10,759 nucleotides of DNA from assembly GCA_003158835.1 (NCBI GenBank), contig PMLI01000097.1, positions 1-10,759 of the forward strand. The letters are read 5' to 3'. The DNA is from Acidimicrobiaceae bacterium. Its GTDB lineage: Bacteria > Actinomycetota > Acidimicrobiia > Acidimicrobiales > Palsa-688. Shown in pieces: positions 1 through 6,215 of the stretch (within the stretch, counting starts at the first letter, position 1; every line of letters begins with the position of its first letter). A program made the translations under genes and the position numbers. The notes below the pieces were generated by a model. The model ran no database searches and was not told the DNA's origin. It was given only the letters and a program-made list of their open reading frames with translations.

Positions 1-341
1 GGCACGTAAAGGCGCCTGGGTGGGAAGTTGATTGCCGCCACCTCGGACCACTGCTGGCCGCCGTCGGTGCTCCTGTCAACCACTGCATCGCCTTGTCCCG
101 CCCCGTGCAGGACGGCCCACCCCACTTGGGCGGTGCCGAAGCAAACACCCGAGATTGTCCCTGGCGAAGGTGCCACCGTGCCGCACTGTAGTTTGTTGGG
201 TTCGGGGACGGCCAGGAGCGCCCAACTGCGGCCTTCGTTGGGGGTGGCGACCACCCGCGTCCCGCCCGTTTGGCCGCAGATGACGCCGATGCCAAAGGTG
301 GGTTTTACCAGCTGCCGCTGAAGAACCGCAGCGCGAGCACT
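1..341 (-). pseudogene. Out-of-frame continuation of the Asp-box protein, cut by the window edge
   Basis: Just past the stop of the upstream frame, the -1 frame stays open for about 100 codons to the left edge. It gives a sensible continuation rich in Gly and Trp, with a fifth Asp-box (S-T-D-G-G-Q-Q-W) at 48-71. In this frame a TGA lies at 342-344, and the other frame stops at 305-307, so the crossover must fall between about 308 and 341. No slippery heptamer is visible there, so a one-base deletion (real or a sequencing error) is the simplest explanation. The C-terminus lies outside the window. Confidence 0.7.
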
Positions 342-1168
342 TCAGCCCCGCTTCCACCGACGCCCGGGTAATGCCAGGCTTCGGCCCCGGCCCACCCTCC
401 CGGTGGTGGCGGCAGGTGCACTGGTGCCCAGTCGTGGCCCCCGTCGGCGCTCCGCCAGAGGCCAGGCTCGCTCACCGGGCAACCAGCTTCGGCGAGGAGC
501 ACAACGCTGGCAGACACGGCAGTCAGGTTGAACGGGTCGGCCTGGCTACAGCCGATGGCCGATATGCCTGAATAGGTACTGTCCTCCCACGGCAGGCCCG
601 CAGCGGTCACCTCGTCCCAGTCCCCGCCGCCGTCCGAGGTGGCCCAAAAAGAGTCCTGGCGCTGCTGCTGAAAGCCAGAAGTGCTGGCCCCGGCCACCCC
701 GAAGCCGAAACCGCGCTGGGCGTCGGCGAAGACAAACTCGTCAAAGCCTGCGGTGCCGTACTGCGGCGCGCCCGGCAGTGAGATGCCTTGGTGCCAGGTA
801 GCCCCGCCGTCGGTCGTCTGCCAGGTCGTCGTCGCCCCCGGCTGAGCCGGCCACTCGTGCTCAGTCTCGGCCCAGGCGTCGTCGGCGTTGAGGAAGAACG
901 CTCCCGTTACTTGGAGCGAAACTTGTGTGAGCGGCCAGGTGGGCAGCAGTGCCTTCCAGCTGGCGCCTGAGTCGGTGCTACGTAGGATCTGCGAGCCGTC
1001 GTAGTCCCAGACCACACCTCCTGGGAGCGCCAGTAGCGCCGGTGCCCCCGAACCCGAGTAGGGCGTTGGCGGGCTCAGGGCCGCTGCGCTTGCGGTCCCC
1101 GAAGAATAAGACGCCGAGGTCGCCAGGGCGAGCGCTACCGTCGCCGCCCAGAACCGTCGCCACGTCAT
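305..1168 (-). CDS. Secreted Asp-box (BNR) repeat protein, N-terminal part, frameshifted
   Basis: This frame encodes 287 residues. An N-terminal signal peptide is visible: Arg at residues 4-5, then a hydrophobic Ala/Leu stretch and small residues ending near Ala-Ser-Ala-Ala around residue 29. Four Asp-box motifs (S/T-x-D-x-G-x-x-W type) lie near residues 64-71, 118-125, 177-184 and 240-247, the spacing expected of blades in a beta-propeller of the sialidase/BNR/sortilin-like kind. Such proteins are exported, and their ligand or substrate is often unknown; no sialidase active-site set is recognisable here. The frame stops at 305-307, but the protein continues out of frame to the left edge (separate entry), so this is probably only part of the gene. 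The ATG at 1168 has GGGAG 10 nt upstream, a rather long spacing. The neighbouring aldolase is also on the minus strand but about 480 bp away, so an operon is unlikely. Confidence 0.75.
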   Translation of the reverse strand: MTWRRFWAATVALALATSASYSSGTASAAALSPPTPYSGSGAPALLALPGGVVWDYDGSQILRSTDSGASWKALLPTWPLTQVSLQVTGAFFLNADDAWAETEHEWPAQPGATTTWQTTDGGATWHQGISLPGAPQYGTAGFDEFVFADAQRGFGFGVAGASTSGFQQQRQDSFWATSDGGGDWDEVTAAGLPWEDSTYSGISAIGCSQADPFNLTAVSASVVLLAEAGCPVSEPGLWRSADGGHDWAPVHLPPPPGGWAGAEAWHYPGVGGSGAEVLALRFFSGSW

Positions 1169-1650
1169 GTTCGACTAACTCCCGGGGGCTCTCTCAAAGT
1201 TCCCACGCCGCGGCCCTCACACGCGCCCTAACCGCCTCGAGTTCGCAAACACCACCGACGACGATCGCGCCGGCCGCCGTGACAAAGGTGCAAGCTCCCC
1301 TCACTACCTCCGCTGGGTGACCGCGGCAGCGGTTGTACCGACGTTATGCGTGTCTTCGCACCTGCGTCACCTCACGCCGTACCCGTCGTTAGGGCGCGCA
1401 CATAGTGCAACGCCGAGCCCGGCGGCCGCACGCCCGAACCGCAGATCTGGCTCTCAAGACCGCTCCCTGAGTGTGTGGGCCCGGAGCGGGCAGTCCTCTA
1501 TGGGAAGGCCGCCGAGATGGACGGTGCCCTCCCATCGGCTCTCAACCTGTCAGGTGCTGCCGAGTGGTGCGCCAACAGCGACCCAAGCAGCCCGCAGCGT
1601 GCCGATGACATACGGGCCTCGAGTTGCCGGGGCGGCAACGACGGTTGGAG
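1169..1650. other. Gene-poor stretch between the Asp-box gene and the aldolase gene
   Basis: No convincing gene is seen. A plus-strand frame open at 1317-1757 runs antisense into the aldolase 3' end and resembles no known family. On the minus strand, about 1460-1650 reads as protein-like sequence (for example R-G-P-Y-V-I-G-T-L-R and W-E-G-T-V-H-L-G-G) but is interrupted by two TGA codons, so it could be a decayed gene. A weak ECF-like promoter for the Asp-box gene may lie at 1177-1203: minus-strand GGAAC, then 19 nt, then GTT. No terminator with a T-tract was found. Confidence 0.4.
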
Positions 1651-2319
1651 CTAGGCGTGAGCCGTCCCTTGGCGCTCGAACGCCATTGCTCGCTGGAGAG
1701 CCGCCGCCCGTAGTTGCTTGGGTATCTCGACGGGACCACCAAGGCTGGCGGCGTTGATGCCGGCCTGCGCCGCCTCCTCGATGATCCCGCCAACGACGAT
1801 GGCCAGCTCGGGGGTCCGGTGGAACACCAGCACCCCGTGGTTGGACAGCAGGACCGCGGGGACGCCGGGGGTGATCGCGGCCCGGATCTGGGCCACAGCT
1901 TCGTCGGAGCCCCGTGGCCCGTACCCGGCCACCGGTACCCCGCTAGGCAACCCGAACATGGCCAGGGCTTCTACCCAACATCCGATGGGGTGGTGGGCTA
2001 CCGCATAGGCCGTTGCGTACGGCGAATGGGTGTGCAGCACGCAGCCCACATCGGGGCTGTCGGCGTACATCGCCGTGTGCATGGCGACCACCGCGCCCTG
2101 GATTGGCGGCAGGTCACCTTCCAACAGGGCCCCGTCCAGGCTTATCCGCACTACTGCGGACGAGGCATGGTTCCTCAGTGACGGGCCTGCTGTGAAGTAC
2201 ATCTCCTGCGCTCCGGGCACCCGGAGGCTCACGTTGCCATGTCCGTTCGCGGAGATCGCCCCGCTGGCCACCACCCGTTGAGCTACGTCGATCACCTGGT
2301 CCACCAGGTCCTTGTCCAT
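1651..2319 (-). CDS. Class II aldolase/adducin family protein, catalytic Glu replaced by Val
   Basis: The product is 222 aa, the usual size of FucA/AraD-type class II aldolases, which use Zn2+ to cleave or epimerise sugar phosphates in the cytoplasm. Recognisable features are G-H-G-N-V-S-L-R at 26-33 (substrate-phosphate region, with Asn29 at the FucA position), the zinc motif H-T-H at residues 96-98, and the third zinc ligand His161 in S-N-H-G. The residue four before His81, where FucA has its catalytic Glu73, is Val77 (GTG at 2089-2091). The zinc site therefore looks intact but the usual acid/base is missing, so aldolase activity is doubtful. The ATG at 2319 is preceded by GGGGAG 3 nt upstream, which is close but strong. 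No sugar kinase or isomerase lies nearby, so the substrate cannot be inferred. Family assignment is firm; function is not. Confidence 0.88.
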   Translation of the reverse strand: MDKDLVDQVIDVAQRVVASGAISANGHGNVSLRVPGAQEMYFTAGPSLRNHASSAVVRISLDGALLEGDLPPIQGAVVAMHTAMYADSPDVGCVLHTHSPYATAYAVAHHPIGCWVEALAMFGLPSGVPVAGYGPRGSDEAVAQIRAAITPGVPAVLLSNHGVLVFHRTPELAIVVGGIIEEAAQAGINAASLGGPVEIPKQLRAAALQRAMAFERQGTAHA

Positions 2320-2499
2320 GAGCTCCCCATTTCCGGCCGCTGACGACGACGGTGCTCAAGGCTAACGGCCTTCACGCCCGTTCCCGACGGGTAGACCCGC
2401 CGATCGCCCCCAGGTGTCGCGTACCGGCCTCAAGTAGGCCCACCGGGCACGTGAAGAGCGTCATGTCGCGGCCGGCGCGGCCTTGAATGGAGCGCCGCA

Positions 2500-2567
2500 C
2501 CGTCGGACTGGCGCGCTCGGCAGCTTGGGCGGTCGCTAGTGGTGGCGCGCCAGATCGGGGCAATCTG
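2500..2567 (+). repeat. 68-bp dispersed repeat, copy A
   Basis: It aligns without gaps to 10434-10501 with about 58 of 68 positions identical; the best part (2518-2567) matches 45 of 50. Both copies have the same orientation. Its near edge is 181 nt upstream of the aldolase start (2319). Mismatches fall about evenly on the three codon positions of any frame, which argues against a conserved protein-coding segment. Confidence 0.7.
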
Positions 2568-2650
2568 TGGTGGCGGTTAGGCGCACCAGCCCGGCGACTG
2601 TCGGGCGTGCTAAGAATAGGTGCCGCGCTCCCGCGCAGTCACCCCGACGA

Positions 2651-2655
2651 AGGGA
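2651..2655 (+). promoter_or_regulatory. Ribosome binding site setting a GTG start
   Basis: AGGGA lies 10 nt before the GTG at 2666. No equally good site precedes the longer in-frame start at 2567, whose extra 33 residues are Arg-rich and unlike the family fold. This supports the shorter 87-aa protein. Confidence 0.5.
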
Positions 2656-2665
2656 CGGTAACCCC

Positions 2666-2929
2666 GTGTTTGTGACAGTCATCCACCGAATTCACGACCC
2701 CGAAGGCTTCCAGGCCGCGGAGGCCAAGGCACTCGAAGCTGGGCTTCCTTCCCACGTTGCGTTGCCAATCCATGCGGCCACCAACGATCACGGACTCGGC
2801 ATCTGCATCTGGGAAGGCGAATCGGTCGAAGCCGTGCGTGAGGTGGTTGAAGGCGCGGTCGGACCATGGGCGAACAACGAGTATTACGAGATGCACGTGG
2901 ACGGACTTACGCCGCAGCTCGGAAAGTAA
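2666..2929 (+). CDS. Small dimeric alpha/beta (ferredoxin-like) domain protein, function unknown
   Basis: With the GTG start at 2666 the protein is 87 aa. It begins with a beta strand (F-V-T-V-I-H-R-I), then a helix rich in Ala and Glu, a His-containing loop (V-A-L-P-I-H-A), a strand (G-I-C-I-W-E), a second helix (E-A-V-R-E-V-V-E) and a terminal strand (Y-Y-E-M-H-V-D). This beta-alpha-beta-beta-alpha-beta order is that of the DUF4242/ABM-like dimeric alpha/beta-barrel class. I cannot assign a reaction; members range from metal-responsive proteins to small monooxygenases. It is a single plus-strand gene flanked by minus-strand genes. The downstream region has a strong inverted repeat (3030-3057) but no T-tract. 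Confidence 0.72.
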   Translation: MFVTVIHRIHDPEGFQAAEAKALEAGLPSHVALPIHAATNDHGLGICIWEGESVEAVREVVEGAVGPWANNEYYEMHVDGLTPQLGK

Positions 2930-3557
2930 CCGGCTGATCGCGACGACCCGGATCTGCCGATCGGCGTGCCTCGCCAGGCAGTGCTGCCAGGCTCCGAGGC
3001 GGGTAGCGATTCGGCGATCACGGGTAACCGGTACCAGACCGGCCTCGGCCTGGTACCGCGCCATCTAACGCCTTGGACGGCGTCGAGGATCTGCGTGTGA
3101 GTTCTGGCGGCGTTCGCCGTCCGACGAGGAGCGGCTGGCCGACGCCGGAACCGTCGTTCGGCTCGGCTTCCGGGCTGGCCAGGGACGCCGAGTCATGAGC
3201 GCAGATCTGGGGATCTTGCGAGTGACCCCCCCGAGCGATTACCTGGCGAATGGGCTCCCCCGACCACAATTGCGCGGCTTGGGCCCTCGCAACTGACCAC
3301 GGGCTCCCTGACGCTGAAACCGAGCCACTGGTGGGCCCGGACCAACTCAGCATTCGACGAAGCGGTGACGGCCGACAGCGACACCAGTGAGGGTGCGGGC
3401 TCGGCTGGCCGGCCGGGCATACCGCTGGTCCGGCCTTGGAAGACCACCGGCCGACCGGCCGCGGGGTTGCGTGCCGGTCGGCCAATTGGCGGATGACACG
3501 AACCTCGCACCGGCGATAGGCGGAGCGACGAGAGGCCTCGTTCTACCGGATGGTGGG
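2930..3557. other. Gene-poor region between convergent genes
   Basis: This 628-bp stretch separates the 3' ends of the plus-strand small gene and the minus-strand VOC gene. It holds an inverted repeat (3030-3057), a perfect GCCGATCGGC palindrome (2956-2965) and a C7 run near 3225. A plus-strand frame around 3081-3293 is open and contains an acidic stretch (S-D-E-E-R-L-A-D-A-G) but has no convincing start or family match. The other open frames here are Arg/Pro-rich noise. It could be the residue of a lost gene. Confidence 0.4.
3030..3057. repeat. Inverted repeat, 12-nt arms with a 4-nt loop
   Basis: The arms start GGTACCAG and end CTGGTACC, each 12 nt with one mismatch, around a 4-nt loop. 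In RNA from the minus strand the mismatch becomes a G-U pair, so the hairpin is complete only in that orientation. No T-tract follows on either strand, so it is not a classical intrinsic terminator. It lies between convergent genes, where it could still act as a transcript end or stability element. Confidence 0.55.
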
Positions 3558-3941
3558 CTACTCCGGTTGGAATACTGCGACGGTGTTCCCATCGGGGTCC
3601 TTGAACCAGGCCGAACGGCCGATGCCAGCTGAGGTGACGATGTGGTCGACAGTCTTAAAGGTTTCGGTGTCGTACTCGTCAAACTCGATGCCGTTCGCGG
3701 CGAGCGCAGAGACGTCCTTGTCGATGTCGGACGACCAGAACCGTACCTGGGTGTGGTCGGCCTTGTTCCCGCTGCCACGGCCATAGATCAGCAGCGTTGT
3801 GCCGTCGCCGCGCTCGAAGAGCAGGTGGTTCTTGATCGTCTCCGGTGAGAGGGTCAGTCCCACCTTGCTCTCGTAGAACTGCTGGCTCCTCGCCAAGTCG
3901 GTCGAGACGAGCACAGCCGAGATCCGGTTGTTGGCGATCAT
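3558..3941 (-). CDS. VOC (glyoxalase/bleomycin-resistance fold) family protein
   Basis: The product is 127 aa and contains the paired beta-alpha-beta-beta-beta modules of the vicinal oxygen chelate superfamily. The first module has V-S-T-D-L-A-R-S-Q-Q-F-Y (about 12-23); the second ends in F-K-D-P-D-G-N-T-V-A-V-F (about 113-124), matching the family's D-P-(D/E)-G-N signature. Metal-dependent members usually carry Glu shortly after D-P-D-G-N and His near the start; here Ala and hydrophobic residues occupy those positions, so a metal-dependent enzyme is unlikely and a binding or sequestration role is possible. The ATG at 3941 has GGGGA 5 nt upstream. It follows the alpha/beta-barrel gene by 43 nt on the same strand, so the two probably share a transcript from the promoter at 4318-4345 opposite marR. 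Confidence 0.87.
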   Translation of the reverse strand: MIANNRISAVLVSTDLARSQQFYESKVGLTLSPETIKNHLLFERGDGTTLLIYGRGSGNKADHTQVRFWSSDIDKDVSALAANGIEFDEYDTETFKTVDHIVTSAGIGRSAWFKDPDGNTVAVFQPE

Positions 3942-3984
3942 GTCAATCCCCGAGTTGTTCGTACGGCTCGCGTTGTCGGTGCCA

Positions 3985-4269
3985 CTAAGGCATTACCGTC
4001 GAGACGTCGATCTCGGTCTCTTGGGGAGGGGTCGGGAACCCACCCGCGATCCCCGCTTGCATGCGGGGCAAGAGGATCTCGTCGCGGAACTTTGCCCAGC
4101 TCTGCTTGGACTCGTGGACCGCCATGATGGTCCACCCGCCGGGCGACGCGCCGGCGGCATGGAAGACCTGCCCGTCGGGTAGCCCGCTGGCTGGATGAAC
4201 TGCGGCGATCGAGGCCTCGTAGTTCTCCTTGGTGCCGCCGGGAAAGTGGTGGATGATCCCAAATTTCAT
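3985..4269 (-). CDS. Small dimeric alpha/beta-barrel protein (ABM-like)
   Basis: The product is 94 aa and resembles small actinobacterial proteins of the dimeric alpha/beta-barrel (antibiotic biosynthesis monooxygenase-like) class, typically starting with a strand ending in I-I-H-H-F-P-G-G-T. Further landmarks are V-H-P-A-S-G-L-P near 24-31, G-Q-V-F-H-A-A-G near 33-40, the strand W-T-I-M-A-V-H-E-S near 46-54, a helix W-A-K-F-R-D-E near 58-64, and a C-terminal P-P-Q-E-T-E-I. The reaction is not established. The ATG at 4269 has GAGGGG 9 nt upstream, a good site. It is the first gene of a minus-strand pair with the VOC gene, and is divergent from the MarR regulator, which probably controls it. 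Confidence 0.83.
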   Translation of the reverse strand: MKFGIIHHFPGGTKENYEASIAAVHPASGLPDGQVFHAAGASPGGWTIMAVHESKQSWAKFRDEILLPRMQAGIAGGFPTPPQETEIDVSTVMP

Positions 4270-4295
4270 GGTGGATGCCCCCTCGGGGTTGGTGG

Positions 4296-4325
4296 TTGAT
4301 GTTTTCCTACGAAACGAAATATACT
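4296..4325 (+). promoter_or_regulatory. Promoter of the marR gene, probably leaderless
   Basis: A -35-like TTGATG (4296-4301) and a -10-like TATACT (4320-4325) are separated by 18 nt. The -10 ends 7 nt before the GTG start at 4333, so transcription would begin at or one base before the start codon, giving a leaderless mRNA. No ribosome binding site precedes the GTG, which agrees. Leaderless genes are common in actinobacteria. Confidence 0.6.
4302..4315. promoter_or_regulatory. Candidate MarR operator (TTTC-N4-GAAA)
   Basis: TTTC (4303-4306) and GAAA (4311-4314) form an inverted repeat with a 4-nt spacer, followed by a second CGAAA. It lies between the -35 and -10 of the marR promoter and at the expected start site of the opposite promoter, so one bound dimer could block both. 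Operators of this size and type are usual for MarR proteins. Confidence 0.5.
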
Positions 4326-4345
4326 CGATCCCGTGGCGAAGTCAA
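4318..4345 (-). promoter_or_regulatory. Promoter of the alpha/beta-barrel and VOC gene pair
   Basis: On the minus strand TTGACT (4345-4340, inside the marR coding start) is followed 16 nt later by TATATT (4323-4318), both close to the consensus hexamers. It overlaps the marR -10 on the other strand, so polymerases at the two promoters would exclude each other. The predicted start is near 4311, leaving about 42 nt of leader with a ribosome binding site. Confidence 0.6.
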
Positions 4346-4821
4346 GACCCGGGGAGCACGAGTTCCTCGCCCCTGACGAGTGGGAGTCATGGGGCGCGTT
4401 GATGCTTCTGCACCGTTCGGTCCTCAAGGGCCTCGACGCCGAGTTGCGCCGCGAGCACGGTCTGGCGGTCACTGAGTTCGACGTGCTGATAACTCTGTTC
4501 AACGCTCCCCGTAAGCGGCTCCGCATGTCAGCGCTTGCCGATCGAGTGCTGCTCAGCCCGGCTGGTACGACTCATCTCGTTACCCGCCTCGAACGCGACC
4601 GCATGGTCCGCCGCGAGGTCGACCCGACTGACCGGCGCAAATGGTTCACCGTCCTCACAGAAGAGGGAGATCTCGCGCTGCGCGCCGCCCGGCGCACCCA
4701 TAACGAAGTACTGCGACGGATGCTTCTCGGCGCCACAAGACCCAGCGAACGACAAACGCTACGCCGCATGTGGCAACGCCTATCACAACAGCAGCCACAC
4801 CCATTGAGCCCGCCCGAATGA
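4333..4821 (+). CDS. MarR family winged-helix transcriptional regulator
   Basis: The product is 162 aa from a GTG start, a typical MarR length. An N-terminal helix pair for dimerisation (about 15-45) leads into the winged helix: recognition region M-S-A-L-A-D-R-V-L-L-S-P-A-G-T-T (66-80), then L-V-T-R-L-E-R-D, and the wing with the hallmark D-P-T-D-R-R at 97-102. MarR proteins bind short palindromes as dimers and usually release on binding a small ligand. The start is supported by the leaderless promoter ending 7 nt upstream. The gene is divergent from an ABM-like/VOC pair across 63 bp containing a palindrome, the standard arrangement for local autoregulation. The ligand is unknown. Confidence 0.92.
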   Translation: MAKSRPGEHEFLAPDEWESWGALMLLHRSVLKGLDAELRREHGLAVTEFDVLITLFNAPRKRLRMSALADRVLLSPAGTTHLVTRLERDRMVRREVDPTDRRKWFTVLTEEGDLALRAARRTHNEVLRRMLLGATRPSERQTLRRMWQRLSQQQPHPLSPPE

Positions 4822-5073
4822 CCGGCCTGAACACCGGCACTGCCGGCCTGGTCCTGCCGGGACGGCTTGACGCGCGGCGGCGGGGCTCACCGGCTTCGCT
4901 TCGGCGTCCATTTTCGTTCCTCCCAGCCTGTTGTCGCCACTCGGTCCTGCCAATAGCGCACGGCTCGTCCGGGCATTTGATTCCCTTCCACTTGGGCGAA
5001 GGCCCCTTGTGCCATGAGGGACGAGACGCTCTACGACATAGAGTGCTGGCCCGCCCACCGGCCGGGGGCCCCG

Positions 5074-5421
5074 TTACGAGGTCGAGGGTGAGGGGTGCGC
5101 CGCGGCAGTCCTCGTGGGCGGCGGCGCCAGCTTTCCGACCACCTCGCCCATGGTCCCCCACATGACCCTCGCTCCGAACAAGCCATTGGCGGTACTGCAG
5201 GCGGCCACGGCGGCTCGAACGTAGCCCCCGTAGTCGAGCGGGCCGTCGGGACCGACATGGAGGCCCCGCCTCTCGGCGTAGGAGCGCTCGTCGGGCAATC
5301 GGAAGTACGACTCGGGCTTACCGGCGACCCCGGTGGCAGCCAACAGCCCGCACAGCAACGTACTGCCGGTCCGCGGCGTGCCACAGACCAGGAACGAATC
5401 GGCGCGCATAGAGGCCGGCAT
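5074..5421 (-). CDS. Stf0-like sulfotransferase, C-terminally truncated (likely pseudogene)
   Basis: The first about 90 residues match the N-terminus of Stf0-type sulfotransferases, which transfer sulfate from PAPS to trehalose or similar sugars. The PAPS-binding loop appears as G-T-P-R-T-G-S-T-L-L-C near residues 14-24, followed by A-T-G-V-A-G-K-P-E-S-Y-F-R and later G-L-F-G-A-R-V-M-W-G-T. After L-A-P-P the sequence becomes low-complexity and stops at 115 aa, whereas the family runs to about 250. The missing part carries the R-Y-V-W-L-T-R-R-D-K motif; no other frame to the left (4822-5073) supplies it. The protein is therefore probably inactive. The start is uncertain: ATG at 5421 or an internal ATG at 5409, neither with a clear ribosome binding site. 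Confidence 0.7.
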   Translation of the reverse strand: MPASMRADSFLVCGTPRTGSTLLCGLLAATGVAGKPESYFRLPDERSYAERRGLHVGPDGPLDYGGYVRAAVAACSTANGLFGARVMWGTMGEVVGKLAPPPTRTAAAHPSPSTS

Positions 5422-5648
5422 CGACCCAGCTAACCGCAGGTCAGTGAGCGTTGCCAGGCTTTTCTCTTGGGGCCGCGAGCCCGCGAGGGGGCGCGTCGGA
5501 TGGCCATTGGCAATCTGCGCCTTTCCGGGATGGCGGTCCTGGGGCGCGGACCGTCATTCCGGCGCGGGGGAGGGGGCGCCCAGGCGGTGGCGGAGCGCGA
5601 GCAGAACAGGCTTTCTGTCTCTCTTGAGCTGGGAGCTATACCGGCCGA

Positions 5649-5984
5649 TCACTGGTCGGGAAGGAGGGCATCTGCGAGAGCAGCGCCGGCCACGTGGTAG
5701 ACAGCGGTCACCGCAGCCCTCGGCAGTGGAGCGTACACATGTGGGAAGGTGCCCCCGCTCGGAACCGGTTCCCAACGGAGAGCATCACCCAGCACCTCGG
5801 TGTCCAGTGCGAGCACAACAAGTTCCGGCTCATCTGGGAACACCCGGAGGGCCGTTGCCCCTACCTGCACCCGGGAAGAGCAGTGGATGAACCCACTGCT
5901 GAGGTCGGACGGTGAGCCGTCAAAGTGCCCTTTCCCCTCGAACTCTGCCCATTCGGACGGCAGGAGGAGCTTGTAGATCAACAT
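5649..5984 (-). CDS. DUF952 family protein
   Basis: The product is 111 aa from the ATG at 5984 and matches DUF952 throughout. Landmarks are I-Y-K at 3-5, E-W at 11-12, F-D-G-S near 21-24, G-F-I-H-C-S at 31-36, a strand L-V-V-L-A-L-D, R-W-E-P at 70-73 and F-P-H-V-Y-A-P-L at 80-87. The biochemical role of the family is not established; it is a small cytoplasmic protein. Longer starts are open (6035, 6116), but the conserved domain begins right at 5984. GGAG lies only 2 nt before that ATG, while the 6035 ATG has GGGA 4 nt upstream, so 6035 is a fair alternative. It stands alone, with 5985-6215 free of other genes. Confidence 0.82.
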   Translation of the reverse strand: MLIYKLLLPSEWAEFEGKGHFDGSPSDLSSGFIHCSSRVQVGATALRVFPDEPELVVLALDTEVLGDALRWEPVPSGGTFPHVYAPLPRAAVTAVYHVAGAALADALLPDQ

Positions 5985-6215
5985 AGCTCCACTCTGGCAC
6001 GGGCGGTCGGCCCGGGTCGCAGCCGCTGCGCTCATATCGTCCCGACCGCCAGGGAGGCCGTGCCCTAACTGGTTCATGGAGTTCGGCGTATCCACCGGTT
6101 GCCAGAGAAATGGCACCGCACGCTCGTCCAGACCACGGTCCGCTTACCGCACTCAGGCGACGGGGGTCGAGCGGTGTCCCAATGTGGCGGGAGCGGCGGA
6201 TGGGATGATGTCACG

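Larger units (their letters stand above)
2320..2665. other. Divergent intergenic region containing repeat copy A
   Basis: This lies between the minus-strand aldolase start and the plus-strand small gene. It contains the 68-bp repeat copy A (2500-2567) and no convincing gene; short open frames here show no family resemblance. Promoters for both flanking genes are expected here, but none stands out. Confidence 0.5.

Noticed and set aside
1317..1757. 146-aa plus-strand open frame
   Set aside because: Its 3' part is antisense to the well-supported aldolase gene, and the product is Arg/Ser/Pro-rich without family resemblance.
2639..3064. 141-aa minus-strand open frame
   Set aside because: Most of it is antisense to the small plus-strand gene at 2666-2929; the remaining N-terminal part alone is not recognisable.
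5555..5595. G-rich run as a G-quadruplex
   Set aside because: Only two long G runs are present close together; the other G tracts are too short for a convincing four-tract motif.
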